Source: Verrucomicrobiia bacterium (lineage in GTDB: Bacteria > Verrucomicrobiota > Verrucomicrobiia > Limisphaerales > UBA8199). From it: DNA of 58,177 bases. The translations under genes and the position numbers were made by a program. A model generated the notes under the pieces. The model was not told where the DNA came from, did not search any database, and was given only the letters and a program-made list of their open reading frames with translations. Below, piece by piece: positions 36,490 to 45,384 of the stretch (positions are counted from its first letter, which is position 1; each line of letters opens with the position of its first letter). The stretch is taken from positions 1 through 58,177 of the forward strand of contig DASYZB010000081.1 in the NCBI GenBank assembly GCA_035946615.1. The letters run 5' to 3'.

Positions 36490-37432
36490 CTTCTTTGCTT
36501 CATCGCCCGTTCCGATTCGGCCAGAAGCCGGATATTCGCCGCTGTCAGGTGCAACACGTAAGCGGCGAATTGCTCCGAAACGGTGATTGGCACCACACCT
36601 TGGCCGTGGCCACCGGTTTTGTTTCTGGCCGTGGGCACGCCTGATTCCAGGGTCATCCGCAGTCCAGTCAGGTGGTTTTTCATGAACACCGGAAACAATT
36701 TCTCGTCCTCGCAGATTTTTATGAGGGCCTTCGCCGTGTCGGTCTGATTGTATGGCCACTTCCGTTTGTGGCAGATTGCCTTCATGGTGCTTTCAAATGC
36801 CTTCAGGCATTCGTTGAGGCTTTCTTTGTAACGACCGTGCCGGTAATGCTCGTGAGCGGCCAGAAATTCCTGATTGGCTCCGGCCAAAAATGGCGGCTCA
36901 AGCAATTTCAACGCGGGCACCGTGATTTCCTGGTGCGTGAACTCGGAGTCAATTCGCAGGATGTGACGTTGTGATACTGAAAGCCGACACCGTGTTCCTT
37001 GAACCGTTCGTTTATTTCCTTGATCGCAGCCTCGCAGGAAATCTCGGGTGAAAACATGCCGTCTCGTGCCTGGAATCGCACATGCTGCTGAATGAATGAG
37101 AGCACAACCTGTATGACATCCAAACACTTTTCGACCTCCTGGCAGCTCAGGAAAAACTCAGTAACTTCCTCCCTCGCGTATTCCATTTTAAGCGGATGGT
37201 GGGGCACTTTCCAGAGTTCCTGAACGCCGTATTCTCTGCGTAGGTGCTTACGAATCCACTCGAACAGAATGTTACCCCCACTGAGTGGTCCAGCCTCCAC
37301 GCCAACGGCATCATCCCAGATTTGGACGACCTGAACCCGCAGGGGTTTTGGCAAATCGTCGTGCCGGTAAACGTCTGGCGTTTTGCCCTTCAATACCTTC
37401 TGCTGTTTTGAATAAAGATTAACAATGCTCAT
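36486..37432 (-). pseudogene. STM4504/CBY_0614 family (AbiJ-like) protein, frameshifted
   Basis: Two overlapping frames make up one protein. The N-terminal frame (start ATG 37432, 'MSIVNLYSKQQKVLKG') has the family strings 'PKPLRVQVVQIWDD' and 'INERFKEHGVGFQY'. The C-terminal frame (ends 36486) has 'RIDSEFTHQEITVPALKLL', 'AHEHYRHGRYKESLNECLKA' and 'ESGVPTARNKTGGHGQG'. The reading frame is restored by one base near 36965-36970. The family is found in defence islands and shares a region with AbiJ-type abortive-infection proteins. Role inferred from the family; untested here. Confidence 0.75.
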
Positions 37433-37562
37433 TTCCCGATGATTGATCCTGCCACAGTCCAGCAGAATCGCAAACTCCCAATGCAAGCGATGTAATCTGT
37501 CTCTTTCCCGGAGGGGTTATTTTCGATTGTCGGGCGAAGAGCGTTCCTGCTTCTATTAAACA

Positions 37563-37658
37563 GTGGATAGAGCCTACATCATCGATGAGATCAAGCGAAT
37601 CGCTGCGGCCAACGGCGGACGCCCTTTGTGCGTATCGAAGTCACTAATTAGCCCATGA
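37563..37658 (+). pseudogene. Endonuclease-associated repeat fragment
   Basis: A GTG-started frame of 31 codons reading 'DRAYIIDEIKRIAAANGGRP'. This resembles the first part of a homing-endonuclease-associated (HNH_repeat) domain, which is normally much longer. It ends at a TGA. The piece sits between the AbiJ-like gene and the DUF4145 gene and is read as a remnant. Confidence 0.4.
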
Positions 37659-37726
37659 AGAGACTTGGTAGGCGAATACGTTAAATTGCTCTTGCCAAAG
37701 CCGCTACTTGTCGGCTAACCGCAATC

Positions 37727-38362
37727 ATGAGTATGTATCCAATTCCATTTTTCGACCGCAAAGTCATGTATTGGCATGTCGATCGCCAGCAAATTCTCGA
37801 ACGTTCCTACGTCTGCGGATTCTGTTCTAAATCCGTTTCTTCGAGTTTGGGCATCGCGGTTCGGAACCACCAAGGGGGACAACAGGTATCTGGCCTTTAT
37901 GTCTGTCCACATTATCACGGGCCATCCTTCTTCACGTGCCAAAATGCTCAAATCCCCGCACCGGCGATTGGCAATCCGGTTGCAAACGTTCCACCCGAAT
38001 TGACAGCGCTTTATGAGGAGGCCAGAAGGTGCACCACCACAGCCTGCTACACGGCGGCAGTGCTTCTTTGCCGGAAAATGCTAATGAATATCGCTGTTCA
38101 AAAGGGTGTCGCCGAAGGGCTGAAGTTTATTGAATACGTGGATTACCTTTCCGCCGAGGGTTATACGCCGCCGGACGGTAAGCATTGGGTGGACCATATT
38201 CGCAAGAAAGGCAATGAGGCGACCCACGAGATAAAACTAATGAGTGAGACGGACGCGAGGGAATTGTTAACGTTCATCGAAATGCTCCTCACGTTCATTT
38301 ACTACTTCCCGTCTATGGTTCCAAAACCACCAGCGGCCACTACACCAACCAAAACGACTTAA
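37727..38362 (+). CDS. DUF4145 domain protein
   Basis: A 211-residue protein. Residues 30-75 have two Cys-containing motifs ('VCGFCSKSV', 'YVCPHYHGPSFFTC') that look like a zinc ribbon. The rest matches DUF4145: 'LYEEARRC', 'TAAVLLCRKMLMNIA', 'YVDYLSAEGY', 'WVDHIRKKGNEATHEI'. DUF4145 is common next to restriction and other defence genes and often sits in type I restriction HsdR subunits. It is intact and transcribed opposite to the HNH/AbiJ pair. Function unknown. Confidence 0.8.
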   Translation: MSMYPIPFFDRKVMYWHVDRQQILERSYVCGFCSKSVSSSLGIAVRNHQGGQQVSGLYVCPHYHGPSFFTCQNAQIPAPAIGNPVANVPPELTALYEEARRCTTTACYTAAVLLCRKMLMNIAVQKGVAEGLKFIEYVDYLSAEGYTPPDGKHWVDHIRKKGNEATHEIKLMSETDARELLTFIEMLLTFIYYFPSMVPKPPAATTPTKTT

Positions 38363-38456
38363 ATCGAAACTCTTGCCGTGAAATTCCAATGCCAAATAAG
38401 CCTATTTCGAGGATGAAGTCCTTCGGCCCTTGCTCAGGTGGTTCGGGAATTTGCGG

Positions 38457-38676
38457 CTAAAACTCTTCAATCAGCTCCCGCACCCGAACGTCCAATGCTC
38501 GGGCGATTTTCACCAGATTATCCAACGTTGGAGACTCCAGCCCTCGACCCCTCCCCCTCGAAAAGACGCTTAATAACCCGAAGAACACCCCCGGCTGGCG
38601 CTTGGGGGGGTGCCGGAGATTCCCGCCTTGACGTATTGGCGAACTCGGGGCCAATCTTTGCGTATGGTTTTCATAG
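38457..38676 (-). pseudogene. XRE-type regulator tail and N-terminal peptide remnant
   Basis: The 3' end of this segment reads 'SPTLDNLVKIARALDVRVRE', the second half of an XRE helix-turn-helix domain, and stops at 38457. The first half is missing. In another frame, an ATG at about 38671 opens 'MKTIRKDWPRVRQYVKAG', which looks like the start of a phage-type integrase or related gene and hits a stop after 34 codons. I read the stretch as fused or decayed remains of an integration/regulatory gene near the tRNA end. Identity of the first peptide is weak. Confidence 0.4.
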
Positions 38677-38783
38677 CGGTTTGCGCGGTTTAGACCCGTA
38701 AAACATGTTGGAATAATGTTGGAAAGGCTTCGGTCTTTCAAGACGAAAAAGGACATGAAAACCCTATAAAACCAGTGTTTTCA

Positions 38784-38858
38784 GCCAGTTTAGCTCAGTG
38801 GTAGAGCAACGGTTTTGTAAACCGTCGGTCCTCGGTTCGAATCCGAGAACTGGCTCCA
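38784..38858 (+). tRNA. tRNA-Thr (anticodon UGU)
   Basis: The 75-nt gene folds as a complete cloverleaf. The acceptor stem pairs GCCAGTT with AACTGGC. The D-stem is GCTC/GAGC, the anticodon stem ACGGT/ACCGT with loop TTTGTAA (anticodon TGT), and the T-arm CTCGG/CCGAG with TTCGAAT. CCA is encoded. Its first 37 bases are repeated, with damage, at 35046; it is the right border of the island. Confidence 0.92.
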
Positions 38859-39016
38859 CTCGGTAAACACGGGGTAAAACTTACTTCTGCCTGTCACCGG
38901 CGCCAAAAGGGGTAGCGCCGTATCGCTTTCGAACAGATGAGGGGAGAACAATAGCCCCTCGACCGCCGGATGTGGCCAGAGTGTTCAAGCGCGGCCAGTT
39001 TACTCATTTCCATAGA

Positions 39017-39391
39017 TTATCCGCTTTTCCGCTTTTCCGCAGGGGTGGAAACGAACGCATCTCCCGCCACAGGCTTGTTGACCCGCTGCGCCTTCATTTC
39101 TGCGTACACCGATTGCGCCAGACCCGATTTCGCGAAGCCCAAAACCTTCGTTCCGCGCAGGCCGAAAAACTGCTCCAATTCCGCGGACGTGTAGCGCTCG
39201 ACCACGGGGTAGTGGGAAAAATCTGAAAGCACTTGCTTGCGGCTCCGTTCCGAGAGGTCGGTCGTGATTAAAATGAAATGCAACCTGCTCTTGCTGCGCC
39301 GCAGCGTCTCGCGCCCGACCAGCAGGATGCGAGCACGCATTACAAAAGGAAACAGCCTCTCAATCGGCTTGGCCGGACCCTGAGTCCTCAT
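39017..39391 (-). CDS. L7Ae-like small RNA-binding protein
   Basis: About 124 residues. The sequence 'ARILLVGRETLRRSKSRLHF' followed by 'TTDLSERSRKQVL' and 'GTKVLGFAKSGLAQSVY' resembles the L7Ae/L30e/YlxQ fold, which binds kink-turn RNA. Its ATG (39391) overlaps the stop of the upstream DEAD-box helicase gene by one base (TGATG), so the two are translationally coupled; a GTG at 39394 is another option. The pairing of an RNA-binding protein with an RNA helicase supports the assignment. Family call is moderate. Confidence 0.55.
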   Translation of the reverse strand: MRTQGPAKPIERLFPFVMRARILLVGRETLRRSKSRLHFILITTDLSERSRKQVLSDFSHYPVVERYTSAELEQFFGLRGTKVLGFAKSGLAQSVYAEMKAQRVNKPVAGDAFVSTPAEKRKSG

Positions 39392-41259
39392 CACGCCACT
39401 TTCACTTTGGTTTTACGGCCTTTGATTTGCGAACGGTTCAGCTTCGCCACAATGCTCGGCGCTTGTTCGGAGGCCACCTCGACAAAGAGATGCCTTTCGC
39501 GCACGTCCACTTTGCCGATGGTGTCCCGGGGCAACCCAGTCGCGCCTTGAATGGCTTCGATGATGTCCGCTTCAGAAATGCCCGTTTCGGCGCCCACATT
39601 CATGAACAAGCGGGTCTGGCCTTCCAGCGCGCGCTGGGCGCTCCTCGGAACTTTCGAGCGCTTATGGACTGCCGCCTGGTTTTCAAAACGCGAAGGTGCC
39701 GTTCGGGGATGCTTCGGCGCGTTGTCTTTGGCTCCCGGCGGTTTGCCTGGTTCGGCTTCACGCCAGCGCTTCTGTGCCAGGAAAACCTCGCTGGAAGGTT
39801 TTGGCTGCTCTTTGCGGCGAGGTTCGGCAACGGCATCCCTGCCTGGAGGGGCCTTGTCACCGTCGCGGGGCGGCCGCTGCTCAAAACGCTTGGCGCGCGC
39901 TTGACCCGGCAGAGTCGCATCCGAACGCGAAGGGGCGTCCTGGCGCGCGGTGTTGCCGGGCGGCACACCGTCTCCGCTCTGCAACTGGTGCAGCAGCGCC
40001 GAGGCAATGTCGGTCGAGCTAAAGCCTTCTTCGAGCAGCCGTTCAATCAATTGGTCCTGCCGCTTGTACTCGCCGCTCTTGAGCGTCGCGCGAATCTTGT
40101 CCAGCGCGGCGTTGGCTCGGGCTTCTTCCACTTCCACGACCGTGGGCGGGCGGCCCCGCTGAATCCTTGTATTGGTATAGCGTTCGATGTTGCGTATCTG
40201 GAATACCTCGCGTCCCGATGCGAATGAGATGGCCCGCCCGCTTCGGCCCTGCCGGCCAGTCCGGCCAATGCGGTGGACGTAATCCTCCCCGTCATAGGGC
40301 AAATCATAGTTAAACACGACCTCGATATTCTCTACGTCGATGCCGCGGGCGGCCACGTCGGTGGCCACCAGGAACTCCAGACCCGACCTGCGGAAGCGGT
40401 TCATCACTCGGTCACGCATTGTCTGGCTCATCTCTCCATGCAGGCGATCTGCCGAGTAGCCTTGGGCGTTGAGATGCTCCACCAAGTCATCCACCATTCG
40501 CCGCGTGTTGCAGAAGATGATCCCGAGCTTGAGATCGTGCAGGTCGATCAGCCGCGTCAGGAGGTCCACTTTGAAGCGCCGATCCACTTCATAATACACC
40601 TGCTCCACCGTTGGAACCGTCAGCGCTTTTTGCTCGATGCGAACGTTCTGCGGCTCCCGTGAGTATTTCTCGATCAACTGCTGTATCGGACGAGGAATTG
40701 TGGCGGAGAAAAACACCGTTTGCCGCTCCGTGGGGGTCTTCTGGAGAATGAGTTCGATGTCGTCGCGGAATCCCATGTTCAACATGACATCCACCTCGTC
40801 CAGCACCACCATTTTCACCGCGTTGAGCCGCAGCGTCCCGCGGCGGATGTGGTCCAGGATGCGCCCCGGTGTCCCGATGACCACGTGAGCGCCCTGGCGC
40901 AGTCCGAAAAGCTGGCGGTCGTAGGATTGCCCTCCATACACCGGCAAGGCATGCAATCCGCGCTTGAACAGTGCCAGCTTGTGCACTTCCTCCGCCACCT
41001 GCACGGCCAATTCACGTGTCGGGCAAAGCATCAGCACCTGAGTGTTGCGCTCCTCCACCACGACTTTTTCCAGGGCCGGCGCGGCAAAGGCCACCGTCTT
41101 GCCCGAGCCTGTCTGGGATTGGCCGACCACGTCCTTGCCTTGCAGCAGCAGCGGTATCGCCTCGGCTTGAATCGGCGCTGCCTGCTCGAAGCCGAGCTTG
41201 TCAATGGCCTTCAGCAATTCGCTCGAAAGCCCGAGTTCAGAAAATAGTTTTGTCGTCAT
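39391..41259 (-). CDS. DEAD-box RNA helicase with DbpA-type RNA-binding domain
   Basis: A 622-residue ATP-dependent RNA helicase of the DeaD/CsdA group, probably acting in ribosome assembly or cold adaptation. The Q motif is near 20-30 and Walker A 'SQTGSGKT' near 50. Motif II reads DEVD (about 153-156) instead of DEAD; motif III 'FFSAT' and motif VI 'HRIGRTGRQGR' are standard. After a long basic, Pro-rich and disordered linker (about 440-550) comes the DbpA-like RNA-binding domain ('RLFMNVGAETGISEADII'). First gene of a coupled pair with the L7Ae-like gene. Confidence 0.93.
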   Translation of the reverse strand: MTTKLFSELGLSSELLKAIDKLGFEQAAPIQAEAIPLLLQGKDVVGQSQTGSGKTVAFAAPALEKVVVEERNTQVLMLCPTRELAVQVAEEVHKLALFKRGLHALPVYGGQSYDRQLFGLRQGAHVVIGTPGRILDHIRRGTLRLNAVKMVVLDEVDVMLNMGFRDDIELILQKTPTERQTVFFSATIPRPIQQLIEKYSREPQNVRIEQKALTVPTVEQVYYEVDRRFKVDLLTRLIDLHDLKLGIIFCNTRRMVDDLVEHLNAQGYSADRLHGEMSQTMRDRVMNRFRRSGLEFLVATDVAARGIDVENIEVVFNYDLPYDGEDYVHRIGRTGRQGRSGRAISFASGREVFQIRNIERYTNTRIQRGRPPTVVEVEEARANAALDKIRATLKSGEYKRQDQLIERLLEEGFSSTDIASALLHQLQSGDGVPPGNTARQDAPSRSDATLPGQARAKRFEQRPPRDGDKAPPGRDAVAEPRRKEQPKPSSEVFLAQKRWREAEPGKPPGAKDNAPKHPRTAPSRFENQAAVHKRSKVPRSAQRALEGQTRLFMNVGAETGISEADIIEAIQGATGLPRDTIGKVDVRERHLFVEVASEQAPSIVAKLNRSQIKGRKTKVKVA

Positions 41260-41349
41260 CAGTATTCCGCCGAAGAATGTTTCTCCACCAGCCTATGATA
41301 GCACCGCTGTGCACGAAGCGAGCCTCAAAATCCGTTCCCACGATTGAGT

Positions 41350-41799
41350 TCAAGGCTCCCCTGAAGGTGGATACTGCGGCACTAATTCAGTGTTCGGCGT
41401 GTGATTCGTGAGCTTCGCCTGGCGCATAAGGATTCTCAATAGGGCAGGCAGCGCCGTGAGCGCCGCCGCCATGCAAGCCGCGATGCCGTTTGTGGAGGCC
41501 AGCAGGAGCCCCTTGGGGCCAAGCGTGGTGAGGTCCGCCTTGTAAAATAAATCCTTAAACAGCTTCGTCTCGGGTTTGAGCCGGCCCGCCAAACGTTCGA
41601 TGAATTGACGATTGCGCCCGCTTCGACCGCTCTCGACGACCACCACCAATTCGTCGCCTTCGCCTGGGAATTCCTCTCCGGAGCGCAGAATAAAACCGCC
41701 AACTCTAGCGCGCGGCTCAGAGTCGCGCGCTGTGTATTGGCGGCTGTTGACAGTTGAAAACCTGCTCAGAGCGAATTGCCGGCCCGTTGCAACCGCCAT
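41350..41799 (-). pseudogene. MMPL/HpnN-type RND transporter fragment
   Basis: Residues about 36-102 of this frame (41494-41694) match the first periplasmic domain of MMPL/HpnN-type hydrophobe transporters: 'GEEFPGEGDELVVVVESG', 'FIERLAGRLKPETKLFKDLF' and 'LGPKGLLLAS'. Such transporters are 800-900 residues with about 12 membrane helices. The hydrophobic rest is not present on either side. A short region with no similarity replaces it. This is a remnant of a lost gene. Confidence 0.6.
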
Positions 41800-42092
41800 T
41801 CTTGTGCTGCCTACTCCTTCCTTTCTCTTGGCTAAATATACCCATTGAACGCTGCTTTGTCAGGCCATCAGTCAAATCTTGCGCTTTTTAAAAGAAGGAG
41901 TGGGACCCTCAGGCAAAGAATTCTCCGATAAAGACCCCCTGGAGATTTGGCATGGGGTGGGCAGGCGGTAGGCGGGAAAGGCCAACTCCCCATAGCCGGC
42001 CGAAGGCAGTTGGGGCAGGTTTGTCCGGGTGAATTGCTTCGGCGCATAAAACGCTGCGGCTGCCTAATAAAAATTACACTAAGGCAAAGCTT

Positions 42093-43853
42093 ATGACGAC
42101 GACAGGGGCAGATGTTCTGATCGAAACATTGATTGATTGGGGAGTGGATATCATCTTTGGGTTCCCGGGCGATGGCATTGACGGCATCATGGAATCGCTG
42201 CGCACGCATTGCGAAAAAATGCGTTTCCTGCAGGTCCGGCACGAGGAATCAGCCGCCTTTATGGCGTGCGCCTATGCCAAATACACCGGGCGCCTGGGCG
42301 TCTGCCTGGCGACCTCCGGGCCTGGGGGCATTCACCTGCTCAATGGCCTGTACGATGCCAAAATGGACAACCAGCCGGTGCTGGCGATTACAGGGCACCA
42401 TTACCATGACTTGATTGACACCCACGCCCAACAGGATGTGGACCTGGATCGGGTTTATATGGATGTGGCGGTCTATAGCACGAGAGTCATGGGCCCGGAA
42501 CATGTCTCCAATGTCACCAACCTGGCCTGCCGCACCGCCCTGAGCCGCCGCGGCGTGGCCCACATCAACTTCCCGATTGATTTCCAGTCCATGCCAGTCA
42601 AAAAGGGCCAGCCTTCCCCGCGTGGAAAGGGAGCCGACCAGGCCAATTCCCAGGCCTTTGCCCGGCGCTCAGGGCTGCCGGCGCAGGAAGATTTGGAACG
42701 GGCTGCTGAAGTGCTCAATGCAGGGAAAAAGGTGGCCATTTTGGCCGGAGCGGGGGCATTGGATGCGACCGATGAAGTCGTTGCCGCTTCGGAAAAGCTG
42801 GCCGCCCCCATCATTAAACCCTTGTTGGGCAAGGCCTGTGTGCCCGATGACGACCCGCACACTACCGGCGGCCTCGGATTGCTCGGCACGGCCCCTTCGC
42901 AGGTGGCCATGGAGGAATGCGATACGCTTCTCATGATCGGCACCTCGTTTCCCTATATGGAATTCCTGCCAAAACCGGGTCAGGCGCGCGGGGTGCAAAT
43001 AGACATCGATCCAGCGCGAATCGCCTTGCGCTACCCGGTGGAGGTCGGCTTGGCGGGCGACAGCAAGCGGACTCTGCAAAAGCTTTTGCCCCTGCTCAAA
43101 TACAACGAAGAGAGGTCTTTTCTGAGTAAAGCGCAGAAGGGGATGAAAGAGTGGTGGCAGACGATGGAGGAACGGGGCACGCGCGAGGACAAACCGATGA
43201 AACCGCAGGTGGTCGCCTGGGAGTTGGGCAAACTCCTCAAGGAAAACGCAATTGTTTCCTGTGATAGCGGGACTATCGCCACCTGGTGGGCGCGCCAAAT
43301 CAAGGCCAAGCGCGGCCAGAAGTATTCCCTTTCAGGCACCCTGGCCACCATGGCCAATGGCCTTCCCTACGCCATCGCCGCGCAGGTGGCCTATCCCGAG
43401 CGACAATCCGTAGCGTTTGTGGGCGACGGTGGCTTTTCGATGCTGATGGCTGACTTTGTGACCGCGGTGAAGTACGAGCTGCCCATCAAGGTGATCATCA
43501 TCAAGAACAACGTTCTGGGCCAAATCCGCTGGGAACAGATGGTGCTGCTGGGCAACCCGGAGTATGCGGTGGAACTACAGCCCATCGATTTTGTCATGTT
43601 CGCCAGGGCTTGCGGAGCAGTGGGGCTGACGGTGACTGAGCCCAGCCAGTGCGCGGATGTTTTGAAAGAGGCGCTCAATGCGCCCGGGCCAGCCTTGGTC
43701 GAAGCGGTCGTGGACCCGTACGAACCACCGCTGCCGGGCAAGATCAAGCCCGAGCTGGCCCTGCGTTTTGCCGAGGCCCTGGCTCGCGGCGAGCCCAAGC
43801 GCATGCACATTGCCAATACGGTCCTGAAGGACAAGATCAAGGAATTGGTCTAG
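42093..43853 (+). CDS. PoxB-like thiamine diphosphate enzyme
   Basis: A 586-residue ThDP-dependent enzyme of the pyruvate oxidase/acetolactate synthase superfamily. The N-terminal catalytic Glu lies in 'VRHEESAAFMA' (near 51). The central domain ('GAGALDATDEVVAASEKLAA') looks like the FAD or cofactor-binding domain. The ThDP motif is 'GDGGFSMLMADFVTAVKYEL' with 'KNNVLGQIRWEQ' after it. The overall arrangement is closest to quinone-dependent pyruvate dehydrogenase (PoxB) or a related oxidase. Substrate not proven. Stands alone between a pseudogene and the GH5 gene. Confidence 0.8.
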   Translation: MTTTGADVLIETLIDWGVDIIFGFPGDGIDGIMESLRTHCEKMRFLQVRHEESAAFMACAYAKYTGRLGVCLATSGPGGIHLLNGLYDAKMDNQPVLAITGHHYHDLIDTHAQQDVDLDRVYMDVAVYSTRVMGPEHVSNVTNLACRTALSRRGVAHINFPIDFQSMPVKKGQPSPRGKGADQANSQAFARRSGLPAQEDLERAAEVLNAGKKVAILAGAGALDATDEVVAASEKLAAPIIKPLLGKACVPDDDPHTTGGLGLLGTAPSQVAMEECDTLLMIGTSFPYMEFLPKPGQARGVQIDIDPARIALRYPVEVGLAGDSKRTLQKLLPLLKYNEERSFLSKAQKGMKEWWQTMEERGTREDKPMKPQVVAWELGKLLKENAIVSCDSGTIATWWARQIKAKRGQKYSLSGTLATMANGLPYAIAAQVAYPERQSVAFVGDGGFSMLMADFVTAVKYELPIKVIIIKNNVLGQIRWEQMVLLGNPEYAVELQPIDFVMFARACGAVGLTVTEPSQCADVLKEALNAPGPALVEAVVDPYEPPLPGKIKPELALRFAEALARGEPKRMHIANTVLKDKIKELV

Positions 43854-43974
43854 TAAACTGGCAACTAAGTTTCGTCACATGTGTCGGAAAGCAATTCCCT
43901 CTGGAGGAGAGGTCGAGGGAGAGGAGGCGCTCTGTCTCGAAACCTCTGTGGCCAGTACTAGTGCTGCCCCCAAT

Positions 43975-45132
43975 TCAGCCGCCCTGCGGTCTGAGCTTCA
44001 CGAACAGCGCCTCCCACGCCCTGTACATGCCTTGCCCGGGAGTTAGTTTGCCCGCGCGCTCTAGGGCGGCGTAGTCTTTGAGCGTCAACCCGTCGTAATG
44101 CCCCAGCCAGCCACACGCTGCTCCTTTAGATTCGCGCAGGAAGGTCTCCTCCTCCGCAGCCGAGCACGACAGCGGAAAGGTCTCCTCGATGACAACCGGC
44201 TTGCCCACCGCGCAGCGGCGCAACGCGTCCATCGCTTCGGCAGGCCGTTTGGAATCGGGATAAATATGAACGCTGATAAAATCGAGTTCGGGAGCAATCT
44301 TGACAGGAACGAACCCGGATAAAAACCCCCACTGCTGTGTCCAGGGCAGTAAGCCCACCGTGATGAGAGCCTGGTGGTCGCAGGAGCGAATCGCCGCCGC
44401 CATGGCGCGAATCCATTGGACCGGGATGTCCTCGCGCCCGCGTCCTACCGGGTCCAGCGTGATGAATTGAAGAAAGTCATACCCTCCCAGCGAGCTTCCC
44501 GAGCGCCATTGGCCTGGCTGCCGTTTGGCGCCCGGCGACAACGGTTCGTTCATCAAATCGTAGCAAAACACAGCCGGACTGCCCGCGCACCTCCGGGCAA
44601 CCTCGTGCCAAAAATTCGACTGCGCCGCCCAGCGTTGCGACTCAGCCATGGCATCATACCATGCGGGAGTATCGGCGGGGCGATAACAAGCCAAGCCGGT
44701 TATATCCAAATAAAGCCCACTCTGCCCGGCCACGCCCAGCATCCGCGAGAGCTGTTCGAACTCCACGCCATTGGCCTTCCCGGGCGCCTCCATGAACTTG
44801 CCGTATTGTAAATGGACGCGGACGACATTGGCGCCCAGGCGTTTCATTTTCTCAAAGTCATCCGCGAAAGTTTTCCAATCATCCATCCAGAAATCCTCCA
44901 TTAATTGGCCGCGATTGCCGTAATTAAAGCCCCACGGATGAAATGGCCGCTTCGACTCCGCCAGAATGAACCCTTTCGAATCGGGGGCTATAACGATGCG
45001 CTCCATCGGTTTGCTGGCCGCCAATCCACTCAGCGGGCACCCCGCCAACAACAAGGAGCAAACCATCCCCATGCCTGCGCGTTTCACCCGGGCCACCGCG
45101 GCAAACTCATGTTCTCTCATCAAATCGTCCAT
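43975..45132 (-). CDS. Glycoside hydrolase family 5-like protein
   Basis: A 385-residue protein with a lipoprotein-type signal: basic N-terminus, hydrophobic 'GMGMVCSLLLAGC' and a lipobox LAGC. The mature part is a GH5-like (alpha/beta)8 barrel. The catalytic acid is in 'DLMNEPLSPG' (Glu near 195) and the nucleophile in 'VVIEETFPLS' (Glu near 314). 'FNYGNRGQL' and 'RLGANVVRVHL' are the early barrel strands. Likely a beta-mannanase/glucanase type enzyme at the cell surface; specificity unknown. Confidence 0.82.
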   Translation of the reverse strand: MDDLMREHEFAAVARVKRAGMGMVCSLLLAGCPLSGLAASKPMERIVIAPDSKGFILAESKRPFHPWGFNYGNRGQLMEDFWMDDWKTFADDFEKMKRLGANVVRVHLQYGKFMEAPGKANGVEFEQLSRMLGVAGQSGLYLDITGLACYRPADTPAWYDAMAESQRWAAQSNFWHEVARRCAGSPAVFCYDLMNEPLSPGAKRQPGQWRSGSSLGGYDFLQFITLDPVGRGREDIPVQWIRAMAAAIRSCDHQALITVGLLPWTQQWGFLSGFVPVKIAPELDFISVHIYPDSKRPAEAMDALRRCAVGKPVVIEETFPLSCSAAEEETFLRESKGAACGWLGHYDGLTLKDYAALERAGKLTPGQGMYRAWEALFVKLRPQGG

Positions 45133-45384
45133 TTACCGACAATATACTGAGGTGTCCTTAACATGAACTACATCTTATCGATGCTTCTCCCTCTGCCCCA
45201 AGGCCAATCACAAGGTCAGTTCCAAACCTTTGTAGGAGAAGGCGTAAGGAGTCTCTGGCCAAGATTGGCATCTGGCCGCCTTGGGTTCTTGAAATTAGTG
45301 TCTCGCTCCGCGCGGTTCCCCGCGGTCTGACTACCGCTTTCTGCTTTCTTCGCATCGCCGGCAGGGTCTATTTTGGCCCTCCAA
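45133..45384. other. Intergenic region with repeats B and C
   Basis: About 250 bp between divergent genes. It contains repeat B copy 2 (45161-45200) directly followed by a single copy of repeat C (45216-45275). The two repeat families are adjacent here. Confidence 0.6.
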
